Below are positions 42,774-51,947 of a stretch of 64,000 bases of DNA, one piece after another. The notes beneath the pieces were generated by a model, which had not been told where the DNA came from, did no database searches, and saw only the letters and a list, made by a program, of their open reading frames with translations. Origin of the DNA: Beijerinckiaceae bacterium (GTDB lineage: Bacteria > Pseudomonadota > Alphaproteobacteria > Rhizobiales > Beijerinckiaceae); contig CANGJJ010000010.1 in NCBI GenBank assembly GCA_947454485.1, forward strand, positions 1-64,000. Direction: 5' to 3'. The position numbers and the translations under genes were made by a program. How positions within the stretch are numbered: position 1 is the stretch's first letter; each line of letters starts with the position of its first letter.

Positions 42774-43517
42774 ATGGCTGCTTTGCGGGATCCAGGTGCT
42801 CTGACGCCTTTGACCCTGTGTCCGAACGGACATGCAATCGACGAATGTTCGCATTGCAAAGTGCGCGCACTCAGCGTGTGCTCCGCTTTGGATGGCGATG
42901 AGCTCGAAGCTCTTGATCGTCTCGCGCGCCATGTTGCCTTTGATGCACGCGCCACCTTGTTCGAACAAGATGAAGCCTCCGAGGCTGTGTTCAATATCAC
43001 CGGCGGCTCGGTGCGATTGTATAAATTGCTGCCCGATGGTCGACGTCAGATTGTTGGCTTTGCATTGCCCGGCGATTTTCTCGGCCTGTCGATGAGTGAC
43101 CGCAATGCGTTTTCAGCCGACGCGCTTTCGGCTGTGTCAGCCTGCCAGTTCCCGCGTCAATTGTTCTCTGATTTGCTCGATGAGAAGCCGCATCTGTTGC
43201 GCCGTCTGCATACGATGGCCTCCCATGAGCTCAGCCTCGCGCAGGACCAGATGGTGATCCTGGGTCGACGCACGGCTGAAGAAAAAGTGGTCGCCTTCTT
43301 GATGGGCCTGCGCAAGCGCTGGTCGCGCATTGATGGCTCGACAGTCCATGTGCCTTTGCCCATGACCCGGCAGGATATTGGCGACTTCCTTGGCCTGACG
43401 GTTGAGACGGTCAGCCGGATGTTGACCAAACTGGCCCGCGAAAAGGCGCTGGTGATTGTGCCTGATGGGGTGCGCTTGCTCGATCTGCCCCGCCTTGAAG
43501 CCTTGGCCGAGTGCTGA
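42774..43517 (+). CDS. fnrN: FnrN-type Crp/Fnr oxygen-responsive transcription regulator
   Basis: A 247-residue Crp/Fnr protein. The N-terminus has C25-x2-C28-x7-C36 (CSHCKVRALSVC), plus C124 in SACQFPR, the four cysteines expected to hold an oxygen-sensitive [4Fe-4S] cluster. The cyclic-nucleotide-like barrel is about 45-150. The C-terminal helix-turn-helix is MTRQDIGDFLGLTVETVSRMLTKL, with the E..S.R recognition residues (VETVSR) of FNR. It should bind TTGAT-N4-ATCAA sites, one of which lies upstream. FnrN, AadR and FixK names are interchangeable here. Confidence 0.88.
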   Translation: MAALRDPGALTPLTLCPNGHAIDECSHCKVRALSVCSALDGDELEALDRLARHVAFDARATLFEQDEASEAVFNITGGSVRLYKLLPDGRRQIVGFALPGDFLGLSMSDRNAFSADALSAVSACQFPRQLFSDLLDEKPHLLRRLHTMASHELSLAQDQMVILGRRTAEEKVVAFLMGLRKRWSRIDGSTVHVPLPMTRQDIGDFLGLTVETVSRMLTKLAREKALVIVPDGVRLLDLPRLEALAEC

Positions 43518-43608
43518 GCACGATTGTCGCAAGCTGAAGCCGGGGGTTTGATCCTGGCGGGGGATGCCGTATCTTCTGCCCCAACCTCTATGGCTTCAGG
43601 GACGGATC

Positions 43609-45975
43609 ATGACCCTTCGCGTCGATGACGAACAGCTGGCGACCCTCAAATTTGGCGTGGGCCAGCCAGTGCTGCGCAATGAAGATCCAGCGCTGGTTCA
43701 GGGCAAGGGTCGCTATACGGACGATATCCATGCGCCCGGGCAGGTCTATATGGCCATGGTGCGTTCGTCTCAGGCGCACGGCATCATCCGCAGCATCGAC
43801 ACCGAGAGCGCGCGCGCCATGCCGGGCGTTCTGGCCATCTACACAGCGGCTGATCTGGAGGCCAAGGGCTATGGTCCTTATCCCTATCGCGTCGCGCTCA
43901 ACAATCGCGATGGCTCGCCGCTGCTGAAGCCCAAGCGCTATGCGCTGGCCAGCACCAAAGTCACATTCGTGGGTGACTCCATTGCCTGCGTTATCGCGCA
44001 AACGGCTGCGCAAGCGCAGGATGCTGCTGAAGCGGTGGTGGTCGAGATTGATGAACTGCCCGCTATCGTCGATATGCGCGATGCGGTGAAGCCAGATGCG
44101 CCGCAAATCCTTGATGATGTGCCCGGCAATGTCGCGCTCGATTATCATTTTGGTGATAGCGCTGCCGTCGAGAAGGCCTTTGCAGAAGCGGCCCATGTGG
44201 CGAAGCTGCGCCTGATTGATCAGCGTATCGTCGTCAATGCGATGGAGCCGCGCGCATGTCTTGCGCAATATGATGCTGCCAGCGAGCGCTTCACTTTGCA
44301 TGCACCCACGCAGGGCGTGACGGGTTCGCAAGCAGGCGCTGCCGAGATGATGAAAGTCCCGGCCGACAAGATCCATTTCATCGCGAAAAATGTCGGCGGC
44401 TCCTTCGGTCTCAAGGGCTCGATGTTCCCCGAATATATTTGCGCGATGCATGCGGCGCGTGAATTGAATCTGCCGATCAAATGGACGGACAAGCGTTCGG
44501 AGTCGTTCCTCTCCGACCATCATGGCCGTGCGCAGGATTTTGATTGCGAGCTTGCCCTCGACAAGGAGGGTCACTTCCTCGCCGTGCGCTGCAATGGCTT
44601 TGGCGATCTTGGCGCTTATATGACGCAGATTGGCCCGCTGTTCTCATCCTTCAACATTGTGAAGCATTTGAACGGCCCCTATCGTACGCCGCTCATTGAA
44701 GTGAATACGCGCTGCGTCATCACCAATACGGTGCCGATCACAGCCTATCGCGGCGCGGGTCGCCCGGAAGGCAACTACTATATGGAACGCCTGATTGATC
44801 TGGCCTCGCGTGAGATGGGCATTGATCCTGTCGAGATCCGCCGCCGCAATCATGTGACGCCTGACCAGTTGCCCTATAAAGGCCCGTCGGGTTCTGTTTA
44901 TGACTCAGGGGATTTCCCCAAGATCCTCGAGCGCGCTTTGTCGCTCGCCGATTGGAAGGGCTATGGCACGCGCAAGGCAGCCAGTGAGCGTCGTGGCAAA
45001 TTGCGCGGTATTGGCATTGGCCAGTTTTTGGAAGTCACAGCCCCTGTGACGGGCGAGCTGGGCAAGATCCAGTTTGAGACCGACGGCACAGTGACCATCT
45101 TCACCGGCTCACATGACCACGGGCAGGGCCATTGGACGACCTTCGCGCAGATCCTCTCAACCGAACTTGGCGTTCCCTTCGACAAGATCAAGCTGATGCA
45201 GACCGATTCTGATCAGCTGCGCATGGGCACTGGCACGGGTGGCTCCAAGTCACTGATGTGCAGCGGCACGGCGATTGTGGAAGCGAGCGAGAAGGTGATC
45301 GAAAAGGGCAAGGTCATTGCCTCGCATCTGCTCGAAGCCTCAGCTGCCGACATAACCTTCGAACAGGGCCGCTTTGCCATTGCTGGCACGGATCGCTCCA
45401 TCACCATTATGGAGATGGCCAAGAAGCTGCGCGAGGGCGTGGCTTTGCCCGCAGACGCGCCGACCTCGCTGGATGTTGACCATACGTCCAGCGCCAAGCC
45501 CGCCACTTTCCCCAATGGCTGCCATATCTGCGAAGTCGAGGTCGATCCAGACACCGGCGTCACGCAAATCATGCGTTATTCAATGGTGGGTGACTTCGGT
45601 AACATGATCAATCCCACGATTGTGAAGGGGCAGGTCATTGGCGGCGTGGTACAGGGCATTGGTCAGTGCCTCATGGAGAATACCGTCTACACATCAGACG
45701 GTCAGCTCGCCACCGGCTCGTTCATGGATTACGCGATGCCGCGTGCCGATGATGCACCGATGTTCGTGCAGGAGTTCCTGCCTTTCCCGGCCAAGACCAA
45801 TCCTCTTGGCGTGAAGGGTTGTGGTGAAGCGGGCTGCGCAGGCTCACTCACCTCCATCATGAATGCCATTGTCGATGCGCTGGCGCCTTTGGGTGTGACG
45901 CATATCGATATGCCCGCGACGCCGCTTCTCGTATGGGAGGCTATTCAGAAGGCGCGGGCTGCAAAGGCGGCGTGA
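43609..45975 (+). CDS. molybdenum hydroxylase large subunit (CoxL-like, form II), without local partners
   Basis: A 788-residue xanthine-dehydrogenase-family protein from the ATG at 43609; the frame upstream is not coding. GGSFGLKGS is the Moco-binding loop, ITAYRGAGRPEGNYYMERL is the form II active-site loop (not the AYXCSFR of true CO dehydrogenase), and KGCGEAGCAGS carries the catalytic Glu. Such enzymes hydroxylate purines, aldehydes or N-heteroaromatics. No CoxM/CoxS gene is next to it, so it may share the subunits at 60718 and 61208. It follows fnrN and ends at a terminator. Confidence 0.9.
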   Translation: MTLRVDDEQLATLKFGVGQPVLRNEDPALVQGKGRYTDDIHAPGQVYMAMVRSSQAHGIIRSIDTESARAMPGVLAIYTAADLEAKGYGPYPYRVALNNRDGSPLLKPKRYALASTKVTFVGDSIACVIAQTAAQAQDAAEAVVVEIDELPAIVDMRDAVKPDAPQILDDVPGNVALDYHFGDSAAVEKAFAEAAHVAKLRLIDQRIVVNAMEPRACLAQYDAASERFTLHAPTQGVTGSQAGAAEMMKVPADKIHFIAKNVGGSFGLKGSMFPEYICAMHAARELNLPIKWTDKRSESFLSDHHGRAQDFDCELALDKEGHFLAVRCNGFGDLGAYMTQIGPLFSSFNIVKHLNGPYRTPLIEVNTRCVITNTVPITAYRGAGRPEGNYYMERLIDLASREMGIDPVEIRRRNHVTPDQLPYKGPSGSVYDSGDFPKILERALSLADWKGYGTRKAASERRGKLRGIGIGQFLEVTAPVTGELGKIQFETDGTVTIFTGSHDHGQGHWTTFAQILSTELGVPFDKIKLMQTDSDQLRMGTGTGGSKSLMCSGTAIVEASEKVIEKGKVIASHLLEASAADITFEQGRFAIAGTDRSITIMEMAKKLREGVALPADAPTSLDVDHTSSAKPATFPNGCHICEVEVDPDTGVTQIMRYSMVGDFGNMINPTIVKGQVIGGVVQGIGQCLMENTVYTSDGQLATGSFMDYAMPRADDAPMFVQEFLPFPAKTNPLGVKGCGEAGCAGSLTSIMNAIVDALAPLGVTHIDMPATPLLVWEAIQKARAAKAA

Positions 45976-46008
45976 AGGCTTGAACTAAACTGTTTCGAAC
46001 CCATCTGA

Positions 46009-46036
46009 GGCTCCGGATCAATGTCCGGGGCCTTTT
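46009..46036 (+). terminator. rho-independent terminator after the CoxL-like gene
   Basis: Stem GGCTCCGGA / TCCGGGGCC (9 pairs, one G-T) with a 6-base loop at 46018-46023, followed by TTTT at 46033. It closes the CoxL-like transcript before the TerC gene. Confidence 0.75.
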
Positions 46037-46063
46037 CGCGCCGGGCTATTCTGGGAGGTTTTC

Positions 46064-46789
46064 ATGTCCATCTTTCTCGACCCTTCAATTTGGGCGAGCT
46101 TTCTCACGCTCACAGTTCTCGAGATCGTTCTGGGCATCGACAATCTGATTTTCATCTCCATCGTTGCAGGTCGTCTGCCGGTTGAGCAGCAGGAGAAGGC
46201 CCGCAAAGTTGGTCTGTCGCTCGCGCTCTTCATGCGTCTTGCCCTGCTGGCTTCGATCTCCTGGATCGTCAGCCTCACCAATCCGCTCTTCTCGGTCTTG
46301 GGCCAGTCTGTTTCCTGGCGTGACATCATCCTGATCGGCGGTGGTCTCTTCCTCATCTATAAGGGGACGAAGGAGATCCATGAGCTGATCGACCATGAGC
46401 ATGATGGTGGATCAGAGGATTCGCCCCGTCAGCCCAAGAAAGTGACCTTCGCGGGTGTGATCGGTCAGATCATCGTGCTCGATATCGTCTTCTCGCTCGA
46501 TAGCGTGATTACGGCGGTTGGTATGGCCGACAATTTGTGGGTCATGTCGGCAGCGGTTCTGGTCGCTGTGCTCATCATGCTCGTGGCCTCTGGTCCCGTG
46601 GCGGATTTCGTCAACAACCATCCGAGCGTGAAAATGTTGGCTCTGGCCTTCTTGCTGCTCATTGGCATGGTGTTGGTGGCCGATGGCTTTGGCTATCACG
46701 TCCCCAAGGGCTTCATCTATGCCGCTATGGGCTTCTCGGTGGTCGTGGAATCGCTGAATCTGATCGCGCGCCGCAGGCGCTCGCAGTAA
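46064..46789 (+). CDS. TerC family integral membrane protein
   Basis: A 241-residue protein with about seven membrane helices. The TerC signature is clear: EIVLGIDNLIFISI with the conserved Asp, and VLDIVFSLDSVITAVGMA. The segment between helices 3 and 4 is acidic and His-rich (HELIDHEHDGGSEDS). TerC proteins are linked to tellurite resistance and, more recently, metal export at the Sec translocon. An inverted repeat follows the gene. Confidence 0.93.
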   Translation: MSIFLDPSIWASFLTLTVLEIVLGIDNLIFISIVAGRLPVEQQEKARKVGLSLALFMRLALLASISWIVSLTNPLFSVLGQSVSWRDIILIGGGLFLIYKGTKEIHELIDHEHDGGSEDSPRQPKKVTFAGVIGQIIVLDIVFSLDSVITAVGMADNLWVMSAAVLVAVLIMLVASGPVADFVNNHPSVKMLALAFLLLIGMVLVADGFGYHVPKGFIYAAMGFSVVVESLNLIARRRRSQ

Positions 46790-46811
46790 GGCCACTGGCC
46801 ATCAACCACTT

Positions 46812-46837
46812 GGTCGGGGCACACCGTTGCCCCGACC
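46812..46837. terminator. hairpin after the TerC gene
   Basis: A perfect 10-bp stem GGTCGGGGCA / TGCCCCGACC with loop CACCGT. No T-run follows, so termination would need Rho or the hairpin may serve another role. It lies before the ThDP-enzyme gene. Confidence 0.45.
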
Positions 46838-46900
46838 GTCCCAGCCGTATAGAGCAAGGGACGAAGCGCCTTGAGGCGCGTGGTATGATGGGAGGACCCG

Positions 46901-48622
46901 GTGGCGGTCAAAAAAATCGATGGAACGGTGGCTGATGCCTATCTCGCCCTTCTGGCGGATCGCGGCATTGATTATTTGTTTGCCAATGCGGGTACGGATT
47001 TCGCGCCCCTGATCGAGGCCTATTCCAAGGCCGAGGCCAATGGCCTCAAGACCCCCAAGCCTGTCACCGTGCCGCATGAGAATGTCGCTGTCGCGATGGC
47101 GATGGGCTATTATCTCAAGACTGGCCGCCCGCAACTTGTCATGGTCCATGTGAATGTCGGCACCGCCAATGCGGTCTGCGGCGTCATGAATGCCTGGCGC
47201 GGCAATATCCCGGTTCTGTTCAGCGCTGGCCGCACGCCCTTCAGTGAAGAGGGTGGCTTGATGGGCGAGCGCTCTGGCGAGATTCACTGGCCGCAAGAAA
47301 TGCGCGACCAAGGCTCGATGGTGCGTGAATTTGTGAAATGGGATTACCAGCTGCCGAATGGCAAAGTGCTGGAGAATACCGTCGACCGCGCCATCAATAT
47401 CGCCATGAGCGAGCCCAAGGGCCCGATCTATCTCACCCTGCCGCGCGAAGTTCTCGCTGAGACGGTGCAGGGTGGCTTCAGCTATCAATCGCCGTCACGT
47501 CATCGCACACCCTCTGCGCCTTTCGCCGATCTCAATGCGATTGATGAAGCCGCTGCGATGATCGCGAAAGCGAAGAATCCGATGATCATCACATCGAGCG
47601 CTGGCCGCGATGAGGCGGATATGGCGAAGATGGCCGCGTTGGCTGAGGCTTTCGCCATTCCCGTCGTGCAGCGCAAGCCGCGCTATGTCGCGCTGCCCAC
47701 CGATCATCCGATGCATCTTGGCTTCACGCCGGAAGCTTTGATGAAGGACTCAGATTGCATCATCGTCATTGAATGCGATGTGCCGTGGATCCCTTCAAAG
47801 CGCGGCCCCAATGCGGATGCCAAGATCATTCACATCGGTGTCGATCCGCTGTTCTCGCAATATCCGATGCGCGGCTTCCCCTGCGATCTGGCGATCAGCG
47901 GTGTGCTGGGTGGTACATTGGATGCGTTGACGCAGGCGCTTGCCACGCGCGTTCCCCAAGCGCGCGATCAGGTGGAAGAGCGCCGCACGCGCCTCGCCGC
48001 CTTGCGCGCGAGCCAGCGCGAACAATGGGCCGCGACCTTGCAGAAGGCGCGCGACAGCAAGCCCATGTCGCCCGCATGGATCACCCATTGCCTTGATGAG
48101 GTGAAGGGGCAAGACGCCATCGTCATCAAGGAATCGCCTGTCACCTTCGAACATATGCGCTTCACCAAGCCCGGCACGATGTTCTCCATCGGTGCAGCCG
48201 GTGGTCTTGGCTGGGGCCTTGGCACGGCGCTGGGCGTCAAGGCTGCTTGCCCTGACAAGCTCGTCATCTGCACCGTGGGTGATGGCGCTTATATGTTCGG
48301 CAATCCGATCCCTGCGCATTATGTCTCCGCTGCTGAGAAGCTGCCGATGCTGACGGTGGTCTTCAACAATCAGATGTGGGGCGCGGTGAAGCGCAATACA
48401 CGCGAAGTCTATCCCGATGGTTATGCCGCCAAGAGCAATCGCGAGCCGCTGACCTATTTCGATCCGCAGTTGCAGTTCGACAAGGCTGTGGAAGTGGCCG
48501 GTGGTTATGGCGAGACGGTGGAAGATCCCGCCGATATGCCCAAGGCCATCGAACGCGCGATGAAGGTGGTTGAAGGCGAGAAGCGTCAGGCGCTGCTCAA
48601 TGTCATCTGCCGCGGTCCGTAA
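46901..48622 (+). CDS. thiamine-diphosphate-dependent enzyme (acetolactate synthase-like)
   Basis: A 573-residue protein starting with GTG; GGGAGGACCCG immediately before it is a strong ribosome site. The catalytic Glu that activates ThDP is in VPHENVAVAMAMGYY (about residue 60). The ThDP/Mg motif is GDGAYMFGNPIPAHYV...FNNQMWG, in the expected GDG-x25-NN layout. It lacks features of true IlvB regulation and probably belongs with benzoylformate- or phenylpyruvate-decarboxylase-like or related 2-oxo acid enzymes. It is followed 12 bases later by an MFS gene, so uptake and conversion of one substrate are likely linked. Confidence 0.85.
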   Translation: MAVKKIDGTVADAYLALLADRGIDYLFANAGTDFAPLIEAYSKAEANGLKTPKPVTVPHENVAVAMAMGYYLKTGRPQLVMVHVNVGTANAVCGVMNAWRGNIPVLFSAGRTPFSEEGGLMGERSGEIHWPQEMRDQGSMVREFVKWDYQLPNGKVLENTVDRAINIAMSEPKGPIYLTLPREVLAETVQGGFSYQSPSRHRTPSAPFADLNAIDEAAAMIAKAKNPMIITSSAGRDEADMAKMAALAEAFAIPVVQRKPRYVALPTDHPMHLGFTPEALMKDSDCIIVIECDVPWIPSKRGPNADAKIIHIGVDPLFSQYPMRGFPCDLAISGVLGGTLDALTQALATRVPQARDQVEERRTRLAALRASQREQWAATLQKARDSKPMSPAWITHCLDEVKGQDAIVIKESPVTFEHMRFTKPGTMFSIGAAGGLGWGLGTALGVKAACPDKLVICTVGDGAYMFGNPIPAHYVSAAEKLPMLTVVFNNQMWGAVKRNTREVYPDGYAAKSNREPLTYFDPQLQFDKAVEVAGGYGETVEDPADMPKAIERAMKVVEGEKRQALLNVICRGP

Positions 48623-48634
48623 GGATCGCAGCCA

Positions 48635-50065
48635 ATGGAGGACGCCGCTGCTCCCGAGCAAAAGCTGCTGACACATCGCGAGACGATGTGGATTGTGGCT
48701 GGCGTCCTGCTACCGGTCTTTCTGGGATCGATGGATCAAACATCCGTCTCGAGCGCATTGCCCTCGATTGGTCATGCGCTCGGGTCGTCCTCTTTGCTGA
48801 GCTGGGTCATGGCGGCCAATCTTTTGACCGCCACCGCCTCGACCCCGCTCTATGGCAAGATGAGTGACATCTATGGGCGGCGCTTGTCGCTGCTGTTGTC
48901 GATTGGCTTTTATATTCTGGGTGCCTTGGTCGCGGCCACCGCTGTCAACCTGCCCATGCTGATTGCCGGGCGCGCGCTGCAGGGGCTTGGGACGGGTGGC
49001 TTGATCTCCGTCCCCATGACGGTGCTCGGCGATATTGTCGCGCCCAAATATCGTGCGCGCTACTACACCTATTTTTCGGTGACCTATATCACCTCAGGTT
49101 TTGTCGGCCCCATCTATGGCGGCTTCATCTCGCAGCATCTCGATTGGTCAGTGATCTTCTGGAGCAATGTGCCTATGGGGCTCATTGCTTTTGGCCTCGT
49201 CAATCATCTGCTGAAGCGCCTGCCACGCTATGAGCGCCCGCATAAGCTTGATCTGTTGGGCGCTGCGCTCATCGTGGGTGCAAGTTCGACCTGCATGTTT
49301 GTGCTGAATATCGGCGGCAAGGCCTTTGCCTGGTCTTCGCCCGAGATCATCTGCTTGTCGGTGGCCTCGGTGCTCTTGTGGATTGGCTTTATCTGGCGCT
49401 TGCTGGCGGCCGATGAGCCGCTCATTCCGCTCTCTGTGCTACGCAACAGAATCGTCTTCTATGCCAATGCATCCAATGCAGTTGGCTGGGCGATTGTGAT
49501 GGCGCTCAATATTTTCCTGCCCATGTATCTGCAGGCCGTGCATGGGCTCAGCCCTGCCTCATCTGGCTTGCATATGGTGGGCTTTATGACGGCGGTGAAT
49601 GCGAGTGCTCTGGTGAGCGCGCAATTGGCGGGCCGTTTGACGCATTACAAATATCCTCCGCTCGTCACCTTGCTCATCTGCACTGCCGCCTCTGCCTATC
49701 TGGCCCTCCATGCAGGCACGATCGACATCATGACATTTGAGATTGTGGCTGTGTTGATTGGCATCGGCTTTGGCCCCGTCGCGCCGGTGACGACGGTCGC
49801 GGTGCAAAATGCCGTGCCGCTGCATCAGATGGGGATTGCGATCAGCACGATGGGCTTCATCCGCAGTCTGCTCGCCACATCTTTGGTCGCGATCTATGGC
49901 GTGATCGTATTGGGGCAGGGCGGTGGTGCCGGTGTGTTCGGCGACCGCCTCGTGGCGGCCGCCCATTTTCAAACGATCTTCATCGTCACTGCACTTGGCT
50001 TTGCGGTCTCTTTCATCGCGCTCGCTTTGATGGAAGAGAAGCCGTTGATCACTAAAAGAAGCTGA
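48635..50065 (+). CDS. MFS transporter (DHA2/EmrB-like)
   Basis: A 476-residue transporter with 12-14 helices. PVFLGSMDQTSVSSALPSIG is motif D1 of the DHA2 (14-TM) group, GKMSDIYGRRLS is motif A, and RALQGLGTGGLISVPMT is motif B/C-like. These act as proton-coupled exporters of drugs or small organic acids. Cotranscription with the ThDP enzyme gene (12 bases apart) suggests a shared substrate. The low-GC orphan gene at 50113 follows. Confidence 0.9.
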   Translation: MEDAAAPEQKLLTHRETMWIVAGVLLPVFLGSMDQTSVSSALPSIGHALGSSSLLSWVMAANLLTATASTPLYGKMSDIYGRRLSLLLSIGFYILGALVAATAVNLPMLIAGRALQGLGTGGLISVPMTVLGDIVAPKYRARYYTYFSVTYITSGFVGPIYGGFISQHLDWSVIFWSNVPMGLIAFGLVNHLLKRLPRYERPHKLDLLGAALIVGASSTCMFVLNIGGKAFAWSSPEIICLSVASVLLWIGFIWRLLAADEPLIPLSVLRNRIVFYANASNAVGWAIVMALNIFLPMYLQAVHGLSPASSGLHMVGFMTAVNASALVSAQLAGRLTHYKYPPLVTLLICTAASAYLALHAGTIDIMTFEIVAVLIGIGFGPVAPVTTVAVQNAVPLHQMGIAISTMGFIRSLLATSLVAIYGVIVLGQGGGAGVFGDRLVAAAHFQTIFIVTALGFAVSFIALALMEEKPLITKRS

Positions 50066-50112
50066 GTTACACTGATTTTAATTCTTTAATTTTTTTTAAT
50101 CGGAGCATCACG

Positions 50113-50769
50113 ATGTCCGTTGCCGGGTGGATCTTAATTGTGCTTGGATTTTTTATCGGCTTCGATGGACTTGCTGTTGGAAAGTCGGCTCAAGGTGGCC
50201 CACCTGTCATCAATTATTCCAAGGGAATTATAGGTTCTACATTTGCGATTTGCGGCGTTTTGCTAGTTGGTTTTGCAAGGATTTCATCGGATTTACGTAA
50301 ATCCTCTGATGCTGTGTCACATGATGCAGCAATCCAAAATCCGAAATGGCTTGCATTGGTAGAGTTTGATGAAGAAGTGAAGAGCGCGTCTGTAAAGGCA
50401 CGTTCACTAGGGCAGGGTGCCGAGGAAGAGCTGGCGAAAGCTTATTTGGTTTTAAACGATAAATCTTATCTGGATCAAATATTGATGTCCCTCGAATTAA
50501 AGAGGGTCGGTGATATCTCAGAGTTCGGGTTACTCCGACAAAAATTTGAAAACGTATATTCTTTAGACAAGCAGATCGTTGCAGCTGTTTTGCATGATGG
50601 GCGAGCGGTTGGATTTCTAAATGACCGCTATCGCCTGTTTGAGGATATAAATTCATATCGTGAGGCAATTGGTAGGCGCGAAACGTTTGGTCGTGTCACA
50701 AGCGAGCCTCACATAGCCGCCTTCGTTAAGGGTATTCCCCACCTTCACGAGCAAATCTTGCAACGGTAA
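50113..50769 (+). CDS. low-GC membrane protein of unknown function
   Basis: A 218-residue protein with GGAG before the ATG. Two hydrophobic segments occupy residues about 4-18 and 38-56 (GIIGSTFAICGVLLVGFA), then RISSDLRKSSDAVSHDAAIQNPKW and a soluble helical domain to the end. GC (about 43 percent) and codon use (AAA, GAA, TTA, ATA frequent) differ sharply from all flanking genes, suggesting transfer. I recognise no family. It sits between the MFS gene and a bidirectional hairpin. Confidence 0.65.
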   Translation: MSVAGWILIVLGFFIGFDGLAVGKSAQGGPPVINYSKGIIGSTFAICGVLLVGFARISSDLRKSSDAVSHDAAIQNPKWLALVEFDEEVKSASVKARSLGQGAEEELAKAYLVLNDKSYLDQILMSLELKRVGDISEFGLLRQKFENVYSLDKQIVAAVLHDGRAVGFLNDRYRLFEDINSYREAIGRRETFGRVTSEPHIAAFVKGIPHLHEQILQR

Positions 50770-50773
50770 GGTG

Positions 50774-50805
50774 ATTGCCCGCTTCTGCGTCGAGAAGCGG
50801 GCAAT
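50774..50805. terminator. bidirectional terminator-like hairpin
   Basis: A perfect 13-bp stem ATTGCCCGCTTCT / AGAAGCGGGCAAT around loop GCGTCG, between convergent genes. T-poor flanks leave the strength uncertain. The CCCGCTTC core also occurs at 17698. Confidence 0.7.
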
Positions 50806-50811
50806 TCTGAT

Positions 50812-51798
50812 TCACAGCCGCAGCAGCTTGGCCGCATTGCCATAGAAAATGGCGTGGCGGTCTTCGGCTGACAGATCCATGCCTGCGATCCCGTCATAGG
50901 TCTTTTTGATCGGGCCGAGCGGGGCATCTGTTGCAAAGACGATCTTGCTCGGGCCGAAGAAGTCGAGACCGCATTTGACGCCGGTGGTGGCGCCGAACAT
51001 GGCTGTGTCGCCGTAAAAGAGTTTGAAATAGTCCATATGCGGACGCTTCAATGACGGCAGAACTTGCGAATAATCTTCATCCGATGTGCGCGCACCCAAG
51101 ACGTCCAAGCCCGGACCCACGCGGCCATCAAAGAAGGGGATCATGCCACCGCAGTGATGGGTGATGATCTCGAGATCGGGGTGGCGATCAAACAGGCCAT
51201 CGAACACAAGGCGCGTCATCGCGACCGATGTGTCATAGGGCCAGCCATAGCACCACCACATTTCAAAACGCGACTTTTCTTCGGATGCATAGTCCTTCAC
51301 AGCGGCGGTGCGCGTGGGATGCAACCAGATCGGGCGCTTCAACTCGGCCATCTTCGCAAAGAAGGGACGGAAGCGCTTGTCATCGAGCGGCAGGCCCGCA
51401 ACGTGATTGTAAATCAGCACGCCCTTGGCGCCGAGTTGTGTGACGGCGCGCTCAGCCTCTTTGATCGCTGCATCGACATCGCCCATATGGACGGCAGCGG
51501 CAAAGCCGACAAAGCGGTCGGGATATTTGCGGCACAGCTCCGCCATTTCATCATTGGCAATGCGCGCCAGCTCGCCGCCCGTATCGGCGGGCCCAAGCTC
51601 TTCGAGCGAAGGATTGGGCAGGCTGATGAGCTGGCGATAATCGGGCACGGTGTCCATATCGCGGAAGCGGATGTCGAGATCAGAGATCGGCTTCACTGCG
51701 AGAAGGCGGTTGACGATATTGCCCATCTTGGGGGCCAGCACCACCATCCGGTCCAGAAAGCTGCGGGGCGCGAGGTGGGTATAGAGGTCGATAATCAT
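50812..51798 (-). CDS. amidohydrolase superfamily protein (ACMSD/decarboxylase-like), first His replaced
   Basis: A 328-residue protein, GGAGGAAGC before the ATG. Family position: IIDLYTHLAP at the start, where ACMSD-type enzymes have DxHxH; here the first His is Tyr and only the second remains. Other metal ligands are present: IWLHPTR, IITHHCGGMIPF and the FATDAPLG Asp. MDYFKLFYGDTAMFG and SEEDRHAIFYGNAAKLL are standard. Known relatives decarboxylate 2-amino-3-carboxymuconate semialdehyde, resorcylate or 3,6-dihydroxypicolinate. The Tyr is also seen in some members, so activity is possible. Confidence 0.85.
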   Translation of the reverse strand: MIIDLYTHLAPRSFLDRMVVLAPKMGNIVNRLLAVKPISDLDIRFRDMDTVPDYRQLISLPNPSLEELGPADTGGELARIANDEMAELCRKYPDRFVGFAAAVHMGDVDAAIKEAERAVTQLGAKGVLIYNHVAGLPLDDKRFRPFFAKMAELKRPIWLHPTRTAAVKDYASEEKSRFEMWWCYGWPYDTSVAMTRLVFDGLFDRHPDLEIITHHCGGMIPFFDGRVGPGLDVLGARTSDEDYSQVLPSLKRPHMDYFKLFYGDTAMFGATTGVKCGLDFFGPSKIVFATDAPLGPIKKTYDGIAGMDLSAEDRHAIFYGNAAKLLRL

Positions 51799-51947
51799 GC
51801 TTCCTCCAGAAGTTGTGGCCCTTGTTTAGCTGGTGTGCGAACAAAGCAAAAGGCCCGGCTGGCGGTCTCGACGAGCCGCCAGAGTGGTGCCAGAGTGAAC
51901 CAGTGCGCGCGTGCCGCGTAGAGAACTCGTCCTCAAGAGGTGATGTG

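Noticed and set aside
43609-45975. True aerobic CO dehydrogenase (CoxL form I)
   Set aside because: The active-site loop is AYRGAGR and not AYXCSFR, so CO oxidation should not be claimed.
46901-48622. Acetolactate synthase (ilvB) of branched-chain synthesis
   Set aside because: No small regulatory subunit gene is adjacent, and the context is catabolic with an MFS exporter; only the ThDP family is supported.
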